From the NCBI RefSeq assembly GCF_001425825.1, contig NZ_LMDM01000047.1, forward strand, positions 200,305 to 264,304: a stretch of DNA of 64,000 nt, in the 5' to 3' direction. Under the pieces are notes generated by a model. It did no database searches and was not told the origin of the DNA. It saw nothing but the letters and a program-made list of their open reading frames with translations. The translations under genes were made by a program, and so were the position numbers. This stretch comes from Rhizobacter sp. Root1238 (GTDB lineage: Bacteria; Pseudomonadota; Gammaproteobacteria; Burkholderiales; Burkholderiaceae_C). Within the stretch, counting starts at the first letter, position 1. Every line of letters begins with the position of its first letter. Positions 34,025 to 42,947 of the stretch are shown piece by piece.

Positions 34025-36415
34025 TCACCGCTTGAAGAGATCGAGGATCCCTTTTTTCTCTTCTTCGCTGGGCGGCGTCGGCAGTTTCTCCTCGAGGCCG
34101 AGGCTGCTGACGCCGCTGCCGTGCGTGTACTCCTCGTAGTACCACTCGCCGCCCATGTTGACCACGCCCTCGGGCGCTGACGGTTCATCGACCGGCACGC
34201 CCTTCAGCGTCTGCTGCATGTAGTCGATCCACACCGGCAGCGACAGGCCGCCGCCGGTTTCGCGGTCGCCCAGCTTGCGCGGGTTGTCGTAGCCGATCCA
34301 CACCACGCCGACCACGCTGCGCTGGAAGCCGGCGAACCAGGCGTCGTTGGAGTCGTTGGTGGTGCCGGTCTTGCCGTACAGGTCGGGGCGCTTCAGCACG
34401 CGCTGTGCATTGGCCGCGGTGCCCGAGCGCGCGACCTCCTGCAGCAGGCTGTCCATCACGAACGCATTGCGCGCCGGCAGCGTGCGCGTGGTCTCGTCCA
34501 TCACCTGCGGCACGGCTTCGTTCAGCACATGGCCACGCGAATCGGTGATCTTGCTGATCAGGAACGGATTGATCCGGTAGCCACCGTTGGCGAACACGCC
34601 GTAGGCCGAGGCCATCTGCAGCGGCGTCACCGAGCCGGCGCCGAGCGCCATCGTCAGGTAGGCCGGGTGCTTGTCGGGTTCGAAGCCGAAGCGCGTGATC
34701 CAGTCCTGCGCATAGGCCGGGCCGATCGCCTGCAGGATGCGGATCGAGATCATGTTCTTCGACTTCGCGAGGCCGCGGCGGATCGACATCGGCCCGTCGA
34801 AGGTGCCGTCGTAGTTCTTCGGCTCCCAGGGCTGGCTGCCGGTGGTGCCGGCGTCGAAGAACAGCGGCGCGTCGTTGACGACTGTGGCCGGCGTGAAGCC
34901 CTTCTCGAGCGCGGCCGAGTAGATGAACGGCTTGAAGCTCGACCCCGGCTGGCGCCACGCCTGCGTCACGTGGTTGAACTTGCTCTTCGCATGATCGAAG
35001 CCGCCGACCATCGTGCGCACCGCACCGGAGCGCGGATCGAGCGACACGAACGCGCCTTCGACCTCGGGCAGCTGGGTGATCGACCAGTCGCCCTTCGGCA
35101 GCTTGACGAGCCGGATCACCGCGCCGGGGCGGATCTGCGTCTTCGGGTTGCCCTTCTCGGCCAGGCCCGAGGTGGCCGGCTTCAGGCCTTCGCCGGTGAC
35201 GGTCAGTGCTTCGCCGCTCTGCAGCACGGCAACGACCTTGCGCGGGCTCGATTCGATCACGACGGCGGCGCGCAACTCGTCGTTGTCGGGGTGCTCGACC
35301 AGGGCTTCGGCGATGCGGGCGTCGAGGTCCTTCACATTGGCCGGCAGGTCGATGTAGGCCTCGGGGCCGCGGTACACCTGCCGGCGCTCGTAATCCATGA
35401 TTCCCTTGCGCAGCGACCGGTACGCCACGGTCTGCTCGGCCGACTGGATCGTCAGGTAGACGTTGAGCCCGCGGGTGTACGCCTCTTCGCCGTACTGCGA
35501 GAAGATCATCTGCCGCGCCGCCTCGGCCACGTACTCGGCGTGAACGACCACTTCGGGCGCGGCGCGGTACTTCAGTTGCTGCGTGCGCGCGGCATCGTGC
35601 TGCTCCGGCGTGATGAAGCCGTTCTCCAGCATGCGGTCGATGATGTAGAGCTGGCGCTGCGTTGCGCGCCTCGGGTTGACGATCGGGTTGTAGGCCGACG
35701 GCGCCTTCGGCAGGCCGGCCAGCATCGCCGCCTCGGCGATCGTGATGTCCTTCAGCGGCTTGCCGAAGTAGATCTCGCTGGCCGCCGCGAAACCGTGCGC
35801 GCGCTGGCCGAGAAAGATCTGGTTCATGTAGATCTCGAGGATCTGGTCCTTGCTGAGCAGGCTCTCGATCTTCAGCGCCAGCAGGATTTCATAGATCTTG
35901 CGGGTGAACGTCTTCTCGGTGGACAGGTAGAAGTTGCGCGCGACCTGCATCGTGATCGTCGAGGCGCCCTGGCTGCGCGACTCGTTGAACTGCGCGAGGC
36001 CGGCCCGCAGCACGCCCTTGTAGTCGACGCCGCCGTGCTGGTAGAAGCGCGCGTCCTCGATCGCGAGCACCGCGTCCTGCATCACCTTGGGCACCTGGGC
36101 CAGCGGCGTGAAGTTGCGGCGCTCCTCGCCGTACTCGCCGAGCATCACGCCATCGGCCGAATAGATGCGCATCGGCAGCTTCGGCCGGTAATCGACCAGG
36201 CCGCTGACCTGCGGCAGGTTCGGGTAGGCCACCGACAGCGCAATGCCGATCAGCAGCAGCACGGTCAGCGCGCCGGCCAGCGCGCCTCCCATCAGCCACA
36301 GCAACGCACGACCCGCCCAGCGGGCCCACGCGGGCAGGGACGACGGTGCGGAAGAAGACGATCGGGGGTTCGGGCTGGCTGCCGGGCGCTCGGACAGGCC
36401 CTCGGATTCGCTCAT
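34025..36415 (-). CDS. mrcA: penicillin-binding protein 1A (bifunctional)
   Basis: A 796-residue class A PBP. The N-terminal anchor is LLWLMGGALAGALTVLLLIGIAL (about 36-60). The glycosyltransferase domain has the catalytic Glu in AIEDARFYQHGGVD, then GASTITMQVARNFYLS and KTFTRKIYEILLALKIE. An OB-like insert follows, then the transpeptidase with SxxK in PGSSFKPFIYS, SKN in LAKSKNMISIR and KTGT in YGKTGTTNDSNDAWF. It polymerises and crosslinks peptidoglycan in the periplasm. It is divergent from pilM, the conserved ponA-pilMNOPQ arrangement. The C-terminus is Glu/Lys-rich. Confidence 0.97.
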   Translation of the reverse strand: MSESEGLSERPAASPNPRSSSSAPSSLPAWARWAGRALLWLMGGALAGALTVLLLIGIALSVAYPNLPQVSGLVDYRPKLPMRIYSADGVMLGEYGEERRNFTPLAQVPKVMQDAVLAIEDARFYQHGGVDYKGVLRAGLAQFNESRSQGASTITMQVARNFYLSTEKTFTRKIYEILLALKIESLLSKDQILEIYMNQIFLGQRAHGFAAASEIYFGKPLKDITIAEAAMLAGLPKAPSAYNPIVNPRRATQRQLYIIDRMLENGFITPEQHDAARTQQLKYRAAPEVVVHAEYVAEAARQMIFSQYGEEAYTRGLNVYLTIQSAEQTVAYRSLRKGIMDYERRQVYRGPEAYIDLPANVKDLDARIAEALVEHPDNDELRAAVVIESSPRKVVAVLQSGEALTVTGEGLKPATSGLAEKGNPKTQIRPGAVIRLVKLPKGDWSITQLPEVEGAFVSLDPRSGAVRTMVGGFDHAKSKFNHVTQAWRQPGSSFKPFIYSAALEKGFTPATVVNDAPLFFDAGTTGSQPWEPKNYDGTFDGPMSIRRGLAKSKNMISIRILQAIGPAYAQDWITRFGFEPDKHPAYLTMALGAGSVTPLQMASAYGVFANGGYRINPFLISKITDSRGHVLNEAVPQVMDETTRTLPARNAFVMDSLLQEVARSGTAANAQRVLKRPDLYGKTGTTNDSNDAWFAGFQRSVVGVVWIGYDNPRKLGDRETGGGLSLPVWIDYMQQTLKGVPVDEPSAPEGVVNMGGEWYYEEYTHGSGVSSLGLEEKLPTPPSEEEKKGILDLFKR

Positions 36416-36439
36416 GGGACTCCAACAGTGGTCGAGACG

Positions 36440-36445
36440 ATTATA
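36440..36445 (-). promoter_or_regulatory. -10 box of the mrcA promoter
   Basis: A perfect TATAAT on the minus strand (within CATATAATCG) lies 25 bases upstream of the mrcA ATG, giving a short 5' leader. The -35 region is poor. Confidence 0.5.
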
Positions 36446-36595
36446 TGAAGCGACTTTGACGGGTCCGCATCGACCGTGAACTGCTTGGCAGCTTCGGTCG
36501 CCGAGGGGCTAGGGTTGTCCCGAAATGACAATTTTTGGCGCCAGAATTCGTCACGCTTTCGCAACGCAGCCGGGTTGCAAGAAAAGGAAAAATCT

Positions 36596-36624
36596 TTGTT
36601 CCACAAAGGCTTTACTGCTAGCAT
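36596..36624 (+). promoter_or_regulatory. possible promoter of pilMNOPQ
   Basis: TTGTTC (36596-36601), 17-base spacer, TAGCAT (36619-36624), about 80 bases before pilM in an unusually AT-rich stretch. The rest of the 36416-36704 divergent region shows nothing else I can name. Confidence 0.45.
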
Positions 36625-36704
36625 TGAAGTAACTTCTTAACAATCCAGCGCACGTTTCACCGCCAATTCGGTTGTCGATTCGTGTCGCGTTGGGAGATGG
36701 CCCC

Positions 36705-37784
36705 TTGAGCTTCCTAGACCTGTTGTTAGGCCGAAAGCATCCACCGATGGTCGGCTTGGATATCAGCTCGTCCAGTGTGAAGCTGGTCGAGCTGGGCCAA
36801 AGCGCCTCCGGTGAATATGTGCTCGAGCGTTTTGCCTCCGAGAGCTTCGAGAAGGGCTGGATCACCGATGGCCAGATCGAGAAGTTCGACGAAGTGGCCG
36901 ATGCGGTGCGCCGCGTGGTCACCAAGAGCGGCACCAAGACCAAGCACGTCGTTCTCGCGATGCCGCAATCCGCGGTGATCACGAAGAAGATCATGCTGCC
37001 GGCCGGCCTTCGCGAAGAGGAGCTCGAGCTGCAGGTCGAATCCGAAGCCAATCAATACATCCCGTTCTCGTTGGACGAGGTGAGTCTTGACTTCTCCGTC
37101 ATCGGCCCGAGCCCCACGTCGGTGGGTGACGTCGAGGTGCTGATCGCCGCGTCCCGCAAGGACCGCGTGCAGGATCGTCAGGGTCTCGCGGAAGCGGCCG
37201 GCCTGAAGCCCGCGGTGCTCGACATCGAGTCGCATGCATCGCGCCTGGCGATGGGCCGGCTGATCGAAGCGCTGCCGAACGAGGGCAAGGATGCGCTGGT
37301 CGCGCTGTTCGAGATCGGTGCCGACACCACGAGCCTGAAGGTGCTGCGCGACGAAGAAATGCTCTATGACCGTGACCAGGCCTTCGGCGGTTCGCAGCTG
37401 ACGCAGCTGATCTCGCGCCAGTACGGTTTCTCGTTCGAGGAAGCCGAGCAGAAGAAGCTGTCGGCCGAACTGCCCGAGGACTACGAGTCGTCGCTGCTGG
37501 TGCCGTTCGTCGACAGCCTGTCCCAGGAAATCGGCCGCGCGTTGCAGTATTTCTTCACCAGCACGCCGCACCACAAGGTGCACTACGTGATGCTGGCCGG
37601 TGGCACGGCGACCCTGCCGGGGCTGAAGGACCGTGTCACCGAGTTGACCGGTTTCGCCTCGATGGTCGTCAACCCGTTCGAAAACATGAAGCTGGGCTCC
37701 GCGGTCCGCGAGAGCAAGCTGCGCCGTGAAGCGCCTTCCTACCTCACGGCCTGTGGGCTGGCGATGCGGAGGTTCTTGCAGTGA
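36705..37784 (+). CDS. pilM: type IV pilus assembly protein PilM
   Basis: A 359-residue cytoplasmic actin-like ATP-binding protein that recruits PilN via its N-terminal tail. LGRKHPPMVGLDISSSSVKLVEL, FEIGADTTSLKVLRD and YVMLAGGTATLPGLKDRV are the nucleotide-pocket motifs. TTG 36705 was chosen because a GGGAG site precedes it and it gives the normal PilM length; the frame extends 11 codons further. PilM binds the inner-membrane PilNO complex and thereby couples the motor to the pilus. The stop overlaps the pilN start (GTGA). Confidence 0.93.
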   Translation: MSFLDLLLGRKHPPMVGLDISSSSVKLVELGQSASGEYVLERFASESFEKGWITDGQIEKFDEVADAVRRVVTKSGTKTKHVVLAMPQSAVITKKIMLPAGLREEELELQVESEANQYIPFSLDEVSLDFSVIGPSPTSVGDVEVLIAASRKDRVQDRQGLAEAAGLKPAVLDIESHASRLAMGRLIEALPNEGKDALVALFEIGADTTSLKVLRDEEMLYDRDQAFGGSQLTQLISRQYGFSFEEAEQKKLSAELPEDYESSLLVPFVDSLSQEIGRALQYFFTSTPHHKVHYVMLAGGTATLPGLKDRVTELTGFASMVVNPFENMKLGSAVRESKLRREAPSYLTACGLAMRRFLQ

Positions 37785-38425
37785 TTCTGATCAACCTACT
37801 CCCGCACCGCGAAGAAAAGCGCAAGCGGCGCAAGGCGGCGTTCTTCCTGGGCCTGGCGCTGGCCGCCGCGGCCGGTCTGGCCGCTGTCGGTCTGTGGTAC
37901 CTGGTGCTGCAGCAGATGACCGAGAACCAGATGCGTCGCAATGACTTTCTGACGACCGAGATCCGCAAGCTCGAGGTCCAGATCAAGGACATCGCGACAC
38001 TGCGCGCCGAGATCGACGCGCTCAAGGCGCGGCAGAAGGCGGTCGAAGACCTGCAGATCGATCGCAACCTGCCGGTGCACGTGCTCAACGAACTGGTCAA
38101 GCAGACGCCCGAAGGCGTCTATTTCAGCAGCATCAAGCAAGACGGCCAGGTGCTGCTGCTGAACGGCATTGCGCAGACCAACGAGCGCGTCTCCGAGCTG
38201 CTGCGCAACACGAGCAACAACTCCGAATGGCTGACGAAGCCGGAGCTGGTCGAAATCAAGGCGGCGGTCCTGCAGACGGCCAGCCGCGAGCAGAAGCGCC
38301 TGTTCGACTTCTCGATGCGCGTGACCATCAAGCGCCCGCAAGACGTCGACGCGGCCGCAGCTGCCGCCTCGGCCGCCATGCCGGCAGCCGCGGCGAGCGC
38401 TGCCGTCGCTGCGAAGAAGCCCTGA
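37781..38425 (+). CDS. pilN: type IV pilus inner-membrane protein PilN
   Basis: A 214-residue bitopic protein starting with the PilM-binding INLLPHREEKRKRRK motif. TM at about 20-42, then a coiled coil (EIRKLEVQIKDIATLRAEIDALK) and a ferredoxin-like periplasmic domain. The Ala-rich tail (AAAAAASAAMPAAAASAA) is extra compared with Pseudomonas PilN. It starts with GTG overlapping the pilM stop. It heterodimerises with PilO. Confidence 0.95.
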   Translation: MILINLLPHREEKRKRRKAAFFLGLALAAAAGLAAVGLWYLVLQQMTENQMRRNDFLTTEIRKLEVQIKDIATLRAEIDALKARQKAVEDLQIDRNLPVHVLNELVKQTPEGVYFSSIKQDGQVLLLNGIAQTNERVSELLRNTSNNSEWLTKPELVEIKAAVLQTASREQKRLFDFSMRVTIKRPQDVDAAAAAASAAMPAAAASAAVAAKKP

Positions 38426-38438
38426 CCATCGAGACGCC

Positions 38439-39131
38439 ATGGCAACGAAAGCGAAATCCGTCAACGTCGATCTGAACTCGGTCTTCGGGGCTGCCGCCTC
38501 GCAGTTCCGGGGGCTGAATCCGAATGAACCCGGCCAATGGCCGATGCTTCCCAAGCTTGCGACCTGGGTGGCGCTGGCCGTCATGGTCGTCGTGGTGGGC
38601 TGGTTCCTGCTGCTGACCGGGGTCGATGACCAGTTGCAGGCCGAGCGCGACAAGGAACCCGTGCTGAAGCAGGACTACCGGGGCAAGCTGGCGCAGGCCG
38701 TGAACCTCGACGAACTGCGCAAACAGAAGCTGCAGGTCGAGGAGTACGTGACCCAGCTCGAGAAGCAGCTGCCCGGCAAGGCCGAAATGGATGCGTTGCT
38801 GTCGGACATCAACCAGGCCGGTCTCGGTCGCGGGTTGCAGTTCGAGTTGTTCCGTCCCGGCCAGGTGCTCGTGAAGGAGTACTACGCCGAACTGCCGATC
38901 TCGATCCGGGTGACCGGTCGCTACCACGACATCGGTGCGTTCGCGGCCGACGTGGCCAACCTCTCGCGGATCGTGACGCTGCACAACATGGTGATCACGT
39001 ATGCCGCTGGCAAGGACGCCACCGGATTGCTGGGCATGGACGCGACGGCCAGAACCTACCGCTACCTGGATCCGAACGAGGTCACCGCGCAGCGTCAGGC
39101 TGCAGCCAAGGCCGCGGGGGTGAAGAAATGA
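38439..39131 (+). CDS. pilO: type IV pilus inner-membrane protein PilO
   Basis: A 230-residue bitopic protein with TM at about 44-65 (ATWVALAVMVVVVGWFLLLTG), a periplasmic coiled coil (LDELRKQKLQVEEYVTQLEK) and a ferredoxin-like domain (GLGRGLQFELFRPGQVLVKE, ELPISIRVTGRYHDIGAF). It partners PilN and binds PilP. It follows pilN by 13 bases, and its stop overlaps the pilP start (ATGA). Confidence 0.95.
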   Translation: MATKAKSVNVDLNSVFGAAASQFRGLNPNEPGQWPMLPKLATWVALAVMVVVVGWFLLLTGVDDQLQAERDKEPVLKQDYRGKLAQAVNLDELRKQKLQVEEYVTQLEKQLPGKAEMDALLSDINQAGLGRGLQFELFRPGQVLVKEYYAELPISIRVTGRYHDIGAFAADVANLSRIVTLHNMVITYAAGKDATGLLGMDATARTYRYLDPNEVTAQRQAAAKAAGVKK

Positions 39132-39676
39132 TGGGAACCACTTTGCGTTGGCCGGCAACCGCCTGCGCCTGCGCCATCACGGTGCTCGCGCTGACCGCCT
39201 GCGGCGATGCGCAGGACGAGCTCCAGCAATGGATCGAACAGCAACGCCGCGAGGTGAAGCCGAACGTGACGCCGCTGTCGCCGCCGAAGAAATTCAACCC
39301 GCAGGCCTACCTGGCCGGCGCCGGTGTCGAGCCGTTCAGCACGCAGAAGCTGACGGTGGCGATCAAGCAGGAATCCCGGCAGCCGAATTCGCTGCTGGCC
39401 GCGGAAATCAACCGCCGCAAGGAACCGCTCGAAGCCTATCCGCTGGACAGCATGGCGATGGTCGGCAGCGTGACCAAGCAGGGGCGTCCGTATGCGCTGC
39501 TGCGGGTCGACAACCTGCTGTACCAGGTCAAGACCGGTGACTACCTCGGCCAGAACTACGGCAAGGTCACCAAGATTTCCGAGACGGACGTCTCGTTGCG
39601 CGAAATCGTGCAGGACGCGGCGGGTGAGTGGATCGAGCGTACGAGCTCTCTTCAGCTTCAGGAACGGGCGCGGTGA
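39128..39676 (+). CDS. pilP: type IV pilus lipoprotein PilP
   Basis: A 182-residue lipoprotein with lipobox LTAC at about 20-23 (VLALTACGDAQDELQQWIEQ). The conserved PilP region is YPLDSMAMVGSVTKQGRPYALLRVDN..YQVKTGDYLGQNYGKVTKIS, the beta-sandwich that binds the secretin PilQ. It links the PilNO platform to PilQ. It overlaps pilO by ATGA, and pilQ begins near or in its last codons. Confidence 0.96.
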   Translation: MMGTTLRWPATACACAITVLALTACGDAQDELQQWIEQQRREVKPNVTPLSPPKKFNPQAYLAGAGVEPFSTQKLTVAIKQESRQPNSLLAAEINRRKEPLEAYPLDSMAMVGSVTKQGRPYALLRVDNLLYQVKTGDYLGQNYGKVTKISETDVSLREIVQDAAGEWIERTSSLQLQERAR

Positions 39677-39699
39677 AGAACATGCAGGAGAAACAGATC

Positions 39700-41844
39700 A
39701 TGGGTAAGTGGCAAGTTCGAAGCGTTGCGCTCGCGTTGCTCTTCGGCGCGTCCTTGTCTGCGTGGGCGCAGAACGCCATCCAGTCCATCAACAGTTCCCA
39801 GCAGGCGGGCGCAGAGGTCGTGCGCATCGAACTGTCGGAGCCGCTGGCGGCCGTGCCCACCGGCTTCACGGTTCAGACGCCTCCGCGCATCGCGCTGGAC
39901 CTGCCCGGTGTCGGCAACGCGATGGGCAAGTCGAACCTGGACATCAACCAGGGCAACATCCGTTCGATCAACATCGCGCAGTCGGGCGACCGCACGCGCC
40001 TGGTGATGAACCTGAAGACGGCGTCGAACTACCGCGCCCAGCTCGAAGGCAAGGTGCTGGTCGTGGTGATGGAATCGTCGGCTCCTGCCGGTGGCGCCGT
40101 CTCGACGGCCAAGTCGCCGGTGGCGGGCGAATCGACGCGGTTCGCCGAGAACCTGAACGACGCGCCGGTGCCGTTGAAGGGCATCGACTTCCGGCGCGGC
40201 CCGGATGGTGCGGGCCGGGTCGTGGTCGACCTGCCGAACAACCAGGTCGGCGTCGACATCCGCCAGCAGGGCCAGAGCCTGGTGGTGGAATTCCTGCGCT
40301 CCAACCTGCCGGAAAACCTCCGCCGCAAGCTCGACGTGACCGACTTCGGCACGCCGGTGCAGAGCATCTCGACCTTCCAGAACGGCGACCGTGTGCGCAT
40401 GGTCGTCGAGCCGCGCGGAGCCTGGGATCACAGCGCCTACCAGACCGACAACCAGTTCGTGCTGGAAGTGCGCCAGCAGAAGCAGGATCCGAACAAGCTG
40501 GTGCAAGGCCCCGGCTACGCAGGCGAGAAGCTGTCGCTGAACTTCCAGAACATCGAAGTCCGTGCGCTGCTGCAGGTCATCGCCGACTTCACCAACTTCA
40601 ACGTGGTCACCAGCGACACCGTCACCGGCAACGTGACGCTGCGCCTGAAGGACGTGCCGTGGGACCAGGCCCTCGACATCATCCTGCAGGCCAAGGGCCT
40701 GGGGTTGCGCAAATCGGGCAACGTGATCTGGATCGCGCCGAAGGATGAACTCGCGTCGAAAGAGAAGATCGACCTCGAGGCCAAGGCGCAGATCGCCAAC
40801 CTGGAACCGGTGCGCACGCAATCGTTCCAGCTGAACTACACGAAGGCCGAAGAAGTGGCCAAGGGGCTGACGGGCCAGAACACGGCGGGTGGCAACGGGG
40901 TTAACACGCGCATCCTGACCGCCCGTGGCAGCGTGATCTTCGAAACCCGCACGAACCAGCTTTTCGTCAGCGACATCCCGTCGAAGCTGGAAGAAGTGCA
41001 GGCGATGATCGCGAAGATCGACGTGCCGGTGAGGCAGGTGCTGATCGAGGCGCGCATCGTCGAAGCCAACGACAGCTTCGGCCGGTCGCTGGGCGCCAAG
41101 CTGGGCTATTCCGACTTGCGCGGCATCAATGGCGGTGTCGCTGGATTCAACGCAGGCGGCAACACCCGCGTCGGCGTGGGCGGCAACATCAACGCGATCG
41201 GCGCACAGACCGGCCAGTCGGGGCTGCCGCTGACCTACACGGACACCAACTTCGTCAGCCTGCCGGCCGTCCGTCAGAACGACTACAACGCGGCCACGTT
41301 TGCGCTCTCGCTGTTTGGTGTCGGTGCCAATCGCTTCCTGAACCTGGAACTCTCGGCGCTTGAAGCCGAGAACAAGGGCAAGATCCTGTCCAGCCCGCGT
41401 GTCATCACGGCCGACCAGGTCAAGGCGCTGATCGAGCAAGGTACCGAGCTGCCGTACCAGACCGCCACTTCCAGCGGCGCGACGGCCATCCAGTTCCGCA
41501 AGGCCAACCTGAAACTCGAGGTCACGCCGCAGATCACGCCGGAGGGCAACGTCATCCTCGACCTCGACGTGACGAAGGACACTGTGGGCCAGGTTACCTC
41601 GCAAGGTCTGGCCATCGATACCAAGCATGTGCGCACGCAGGTGCTGGTGGAGAATGGCGGCACGGTCGTGATCGGCGGCATCTTCACGCAGGACGACGAG
41701 GAAAGCGTGACGAAGGTGCCGTACCTCGGCGACATCCCCTTCCTCGGCAACCTGTTCAAGGTCAAGACGAAGTCGTCGAAGAAGACCGAATTGCTGATCT
41801 TCATCACGCCGAAGGTGGTCAGCGATCGGTCTGCGGTTCGGTAA
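39700..41844 (+). CDS. pilQ: type IV pilus secretin PilQ
   Basis: A 714-residue secretin. The signal peptide is VRSVALALLFGASLSAWAQ. Two AMIN domains for peptidoglycan binding follow (about 25-125 and 150-260; VVDLPNNQVGVDIRQQGQSL). Then come the N0 domain (LSLNFQNIEVRALLQVIADF), N1 and the secretin core (LKLEVTPQITPEGNVILDLDV, VLVENGGTVVIGGIFTQDDE). ATG 39700 has AGGAG 9 bases upstream; a GTG at 39673 overlapping the pilP stop and an ATG at 39682 are alternatives. It forms the outer-membrane pore for the pilus. Confidence 0.96.
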   Translation: MGKWQVRSVALALLFGASLSAWAQNAIQSINSSQQAGAEVVRIELSEPLAAVPTGFTVQTPPRIALDLPGVGNAMGKSNLDINQGNIRSINIAQSGDRTRLVMNLKTASNYRAQLEGKVLVVVMESSAPAGGAVSTAKSPVAGESTRFAENLNDAPVPLKGIDFRRGPDGAGRVVVDLPNNQVGVDIRQQGQSLVVEFLRSNLPENLRRKLDVTDFGTPVQSISTFQNGDRVRMVVEPRGAWDHSAYQTDNQFVLEVRQQKQDPNKLVQGPGYAGEKLSLNFQNIEVRALLQVIADFTNFNVVTSDTVTGNVTLRLKDVPWDQALDIILQAKGLGLRKSGNVIWIAPKDELASKEKIDLEAKAQIANLEPVRTQSFQLNYTKAEEVAKGLTGQNTAGGNGVNTRILTARGSVIFETRTNQLFVSDIPSKLEEVQAMIAKIDVPVRQVLIEARIVEANDSFGRSLGAKLGYSDLRGINGGVAGFNAGGNTRVGVGGNINAIGAQTGQSGLPLTYTDTNFVSLPAVRQNDYNAATFALSLFGVGANRFLNLELSALEAENKGKILSSPRVITADQVKALIEQGTELPYQTATSSGATAIQFRKANLKLEVTPQITPEGNVILDLDVTKDTVGQVTSQGLAIDTKHVRTQVLVENGGTVVIGGIFTQDDEESVTKVPYLGDIPFLGNLFKVKTKSSKKTELLIFITPKVVSDRSAVR

Positions 41845-41919
41845 AAATAGTCTGCAATCACGGGAGGGGCAACCAGCAGCCCGCCCGTCTTCGCCAACCA
41901 GGATATTCAGGTGCTCCAT

Positions 41920-42309
41920 ATGAAACTGCCTTTGCTGAACCGCGTTGCTCTGGCTTCGATCTCTGTTGCGGTTCTCGCCTCGTGTGGCGGCGGAAGCGAA
42001 GACAACGAAGCGGGCGCGCCCGCTCCGCTCAACGTTCAGCCTTCGACAGTCGGGGTGAAGAATGCGAAAGGAACCTGTGCGTCAGGTTTTTTGGCTGAAG
42101 TGTTCGTGTATGGTGGCTCGGCGCCGTACTACGTCAACAACGCTTTCCCGGACGCCATCGTGGTGAACAAGACGAAGGTCGACGAAGCTGGGGGCAGCTT
42201 CACGATCTCGCTCACCGGGGTGTGCCTGGATCCCGGGCTGGTGGTGGTGAAGGACAAGCTGAACCGGACCGCCTCGGTCTCGGTTTCGAGCCCGTTCGTG
42301 GAGCCCTGA
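41920..42309 (+). CDS. small lipoprotein of unknown function between pilQ and aroK
   Basis: A 129-residue predicted lipoprotein with hydrophobic signal ALASISVAVLASC (lipobox LASC, Cys about 22), then a Gly/Ser/acidic linker. The domain of about 85 residues looks like a single beta-sandwich (FLAEVFVYGGSAPYYVNNAF, GSFTISLTGVCLDPGLVVVKD). Two Cys (in GTCASG and GVCLDP) could form a disulphide. I do not recognise the family. It is 75 bases after pilQ and 27 bases before aroK on the same strand, so it is probably co-transcribed. AGGTG lies 6 bases before ATG 41920. Confidence 0.7.
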   Translation: MKLPLLNRVALASISVAVLASCGGGSEDNEAGAPAPLNVQPSTVGVKNAKGTCASGFLAEVFVYGGSAPYYVNNAFPDAIVVNKTKVDEAGGSFTISLTGVCLDPGLVVVKDKLNRTASVSVSSPFVEP

Positions 42310-42336
42310 GCGGGCCTGGTCGGAGTCGGTCCGCCG

Positions 42337-42915
42337 GTGTTCCTCGGCCCGACACCCAGGCCACTGGCATTGATCGGGATGCCCGGAGGGGGCAAGTCCA
42401 CCGCCGGCAGGCAGATCGCGAAGCGAACGCAGCGCCGCTTCGTCGACAGTGATGCAGTCATCGAAGCGCGGATCGGAGAGCCGATCCGAAGCTTTTTCGA
42501 ACGCGAAGGCGAAGCGCGTTTTCGCGACATCGAAGCCGAGGTCATCGGCGAGTTGTCGGGCGCCGGCCCCGCGGTGATCGCGACCGGTGGAGGCGCGGTG
42601 CTCCGGCCGGAGAATCGAAGCCGGCTGCATGAGCGCTGCGATGTCGTCTACCTCCGCTCATCGCCCGAAGAGCTGTACCGGCGCCTGCGCCACGACACTC
42701 AGCGGCCACTGCTCCAGGTGGCCGATCCACTGGCCCGGCTGCGCGAGCTCTACCAGCTGCGCGATCCGCTCTATCGCGAGACGGCCCATTTCGTCATCGA
42801 CACGGGCCGGCCGACCGTGCACGCGCTGGTGAACATGGTGCTGGCACAACTGCAACTCGCGGGCATCCTCGCGCTGCCGGACGCCGCCGCGGGCGAGCCT
42901 TCGCCACCCGACTGA
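42337..42915 (+). CDS. aroK: shikimate kinase
   Basis: A 192-residue P-loop kinase phosphorylating shikimate. The P loop is GMPGGGKST (about 14-22), the shikimate-binding Asp in [13 protein letters not shown], then [13 protein letters not shown], the glycine triplet ATGGGAVL, the lid RHDTQRPLL and the adenine-binding [14 protein letters not shown]. It starts with GTG 42337, since no ATG lies upstream of the P loop in a suitable place. The C-terminal extension is Ala/Pro-rich. It lies directly before aroB, the common order. Confidence 0.95.
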   Translation: MFLGPTPRPLALIGMPGGGKSTAGRQIAKRTQRRFVDSDAVIEARIGEPIRSFFEREGEARFRDIEAEVIGELSGAGPAVIATGGGAVLRPENRSRLHERCDVVYLRSSPEELYRRLRHDTQRPLLQVADPLARLRELYQLRDPLYRETAHFVIDTGRPTVHALVNMVLAQLQLAGILALPDAAAGEPSPPD

Positions 42916-42947
42916 GCACGCCGGATCGCCGCGCTAAACTGCCGGCC

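Noticed and set aside
39658..41919. A 753-codon minus-strand frame opposite pilQ
   Set aside because: Antisense shadow of pilQ with no recognisable signature.
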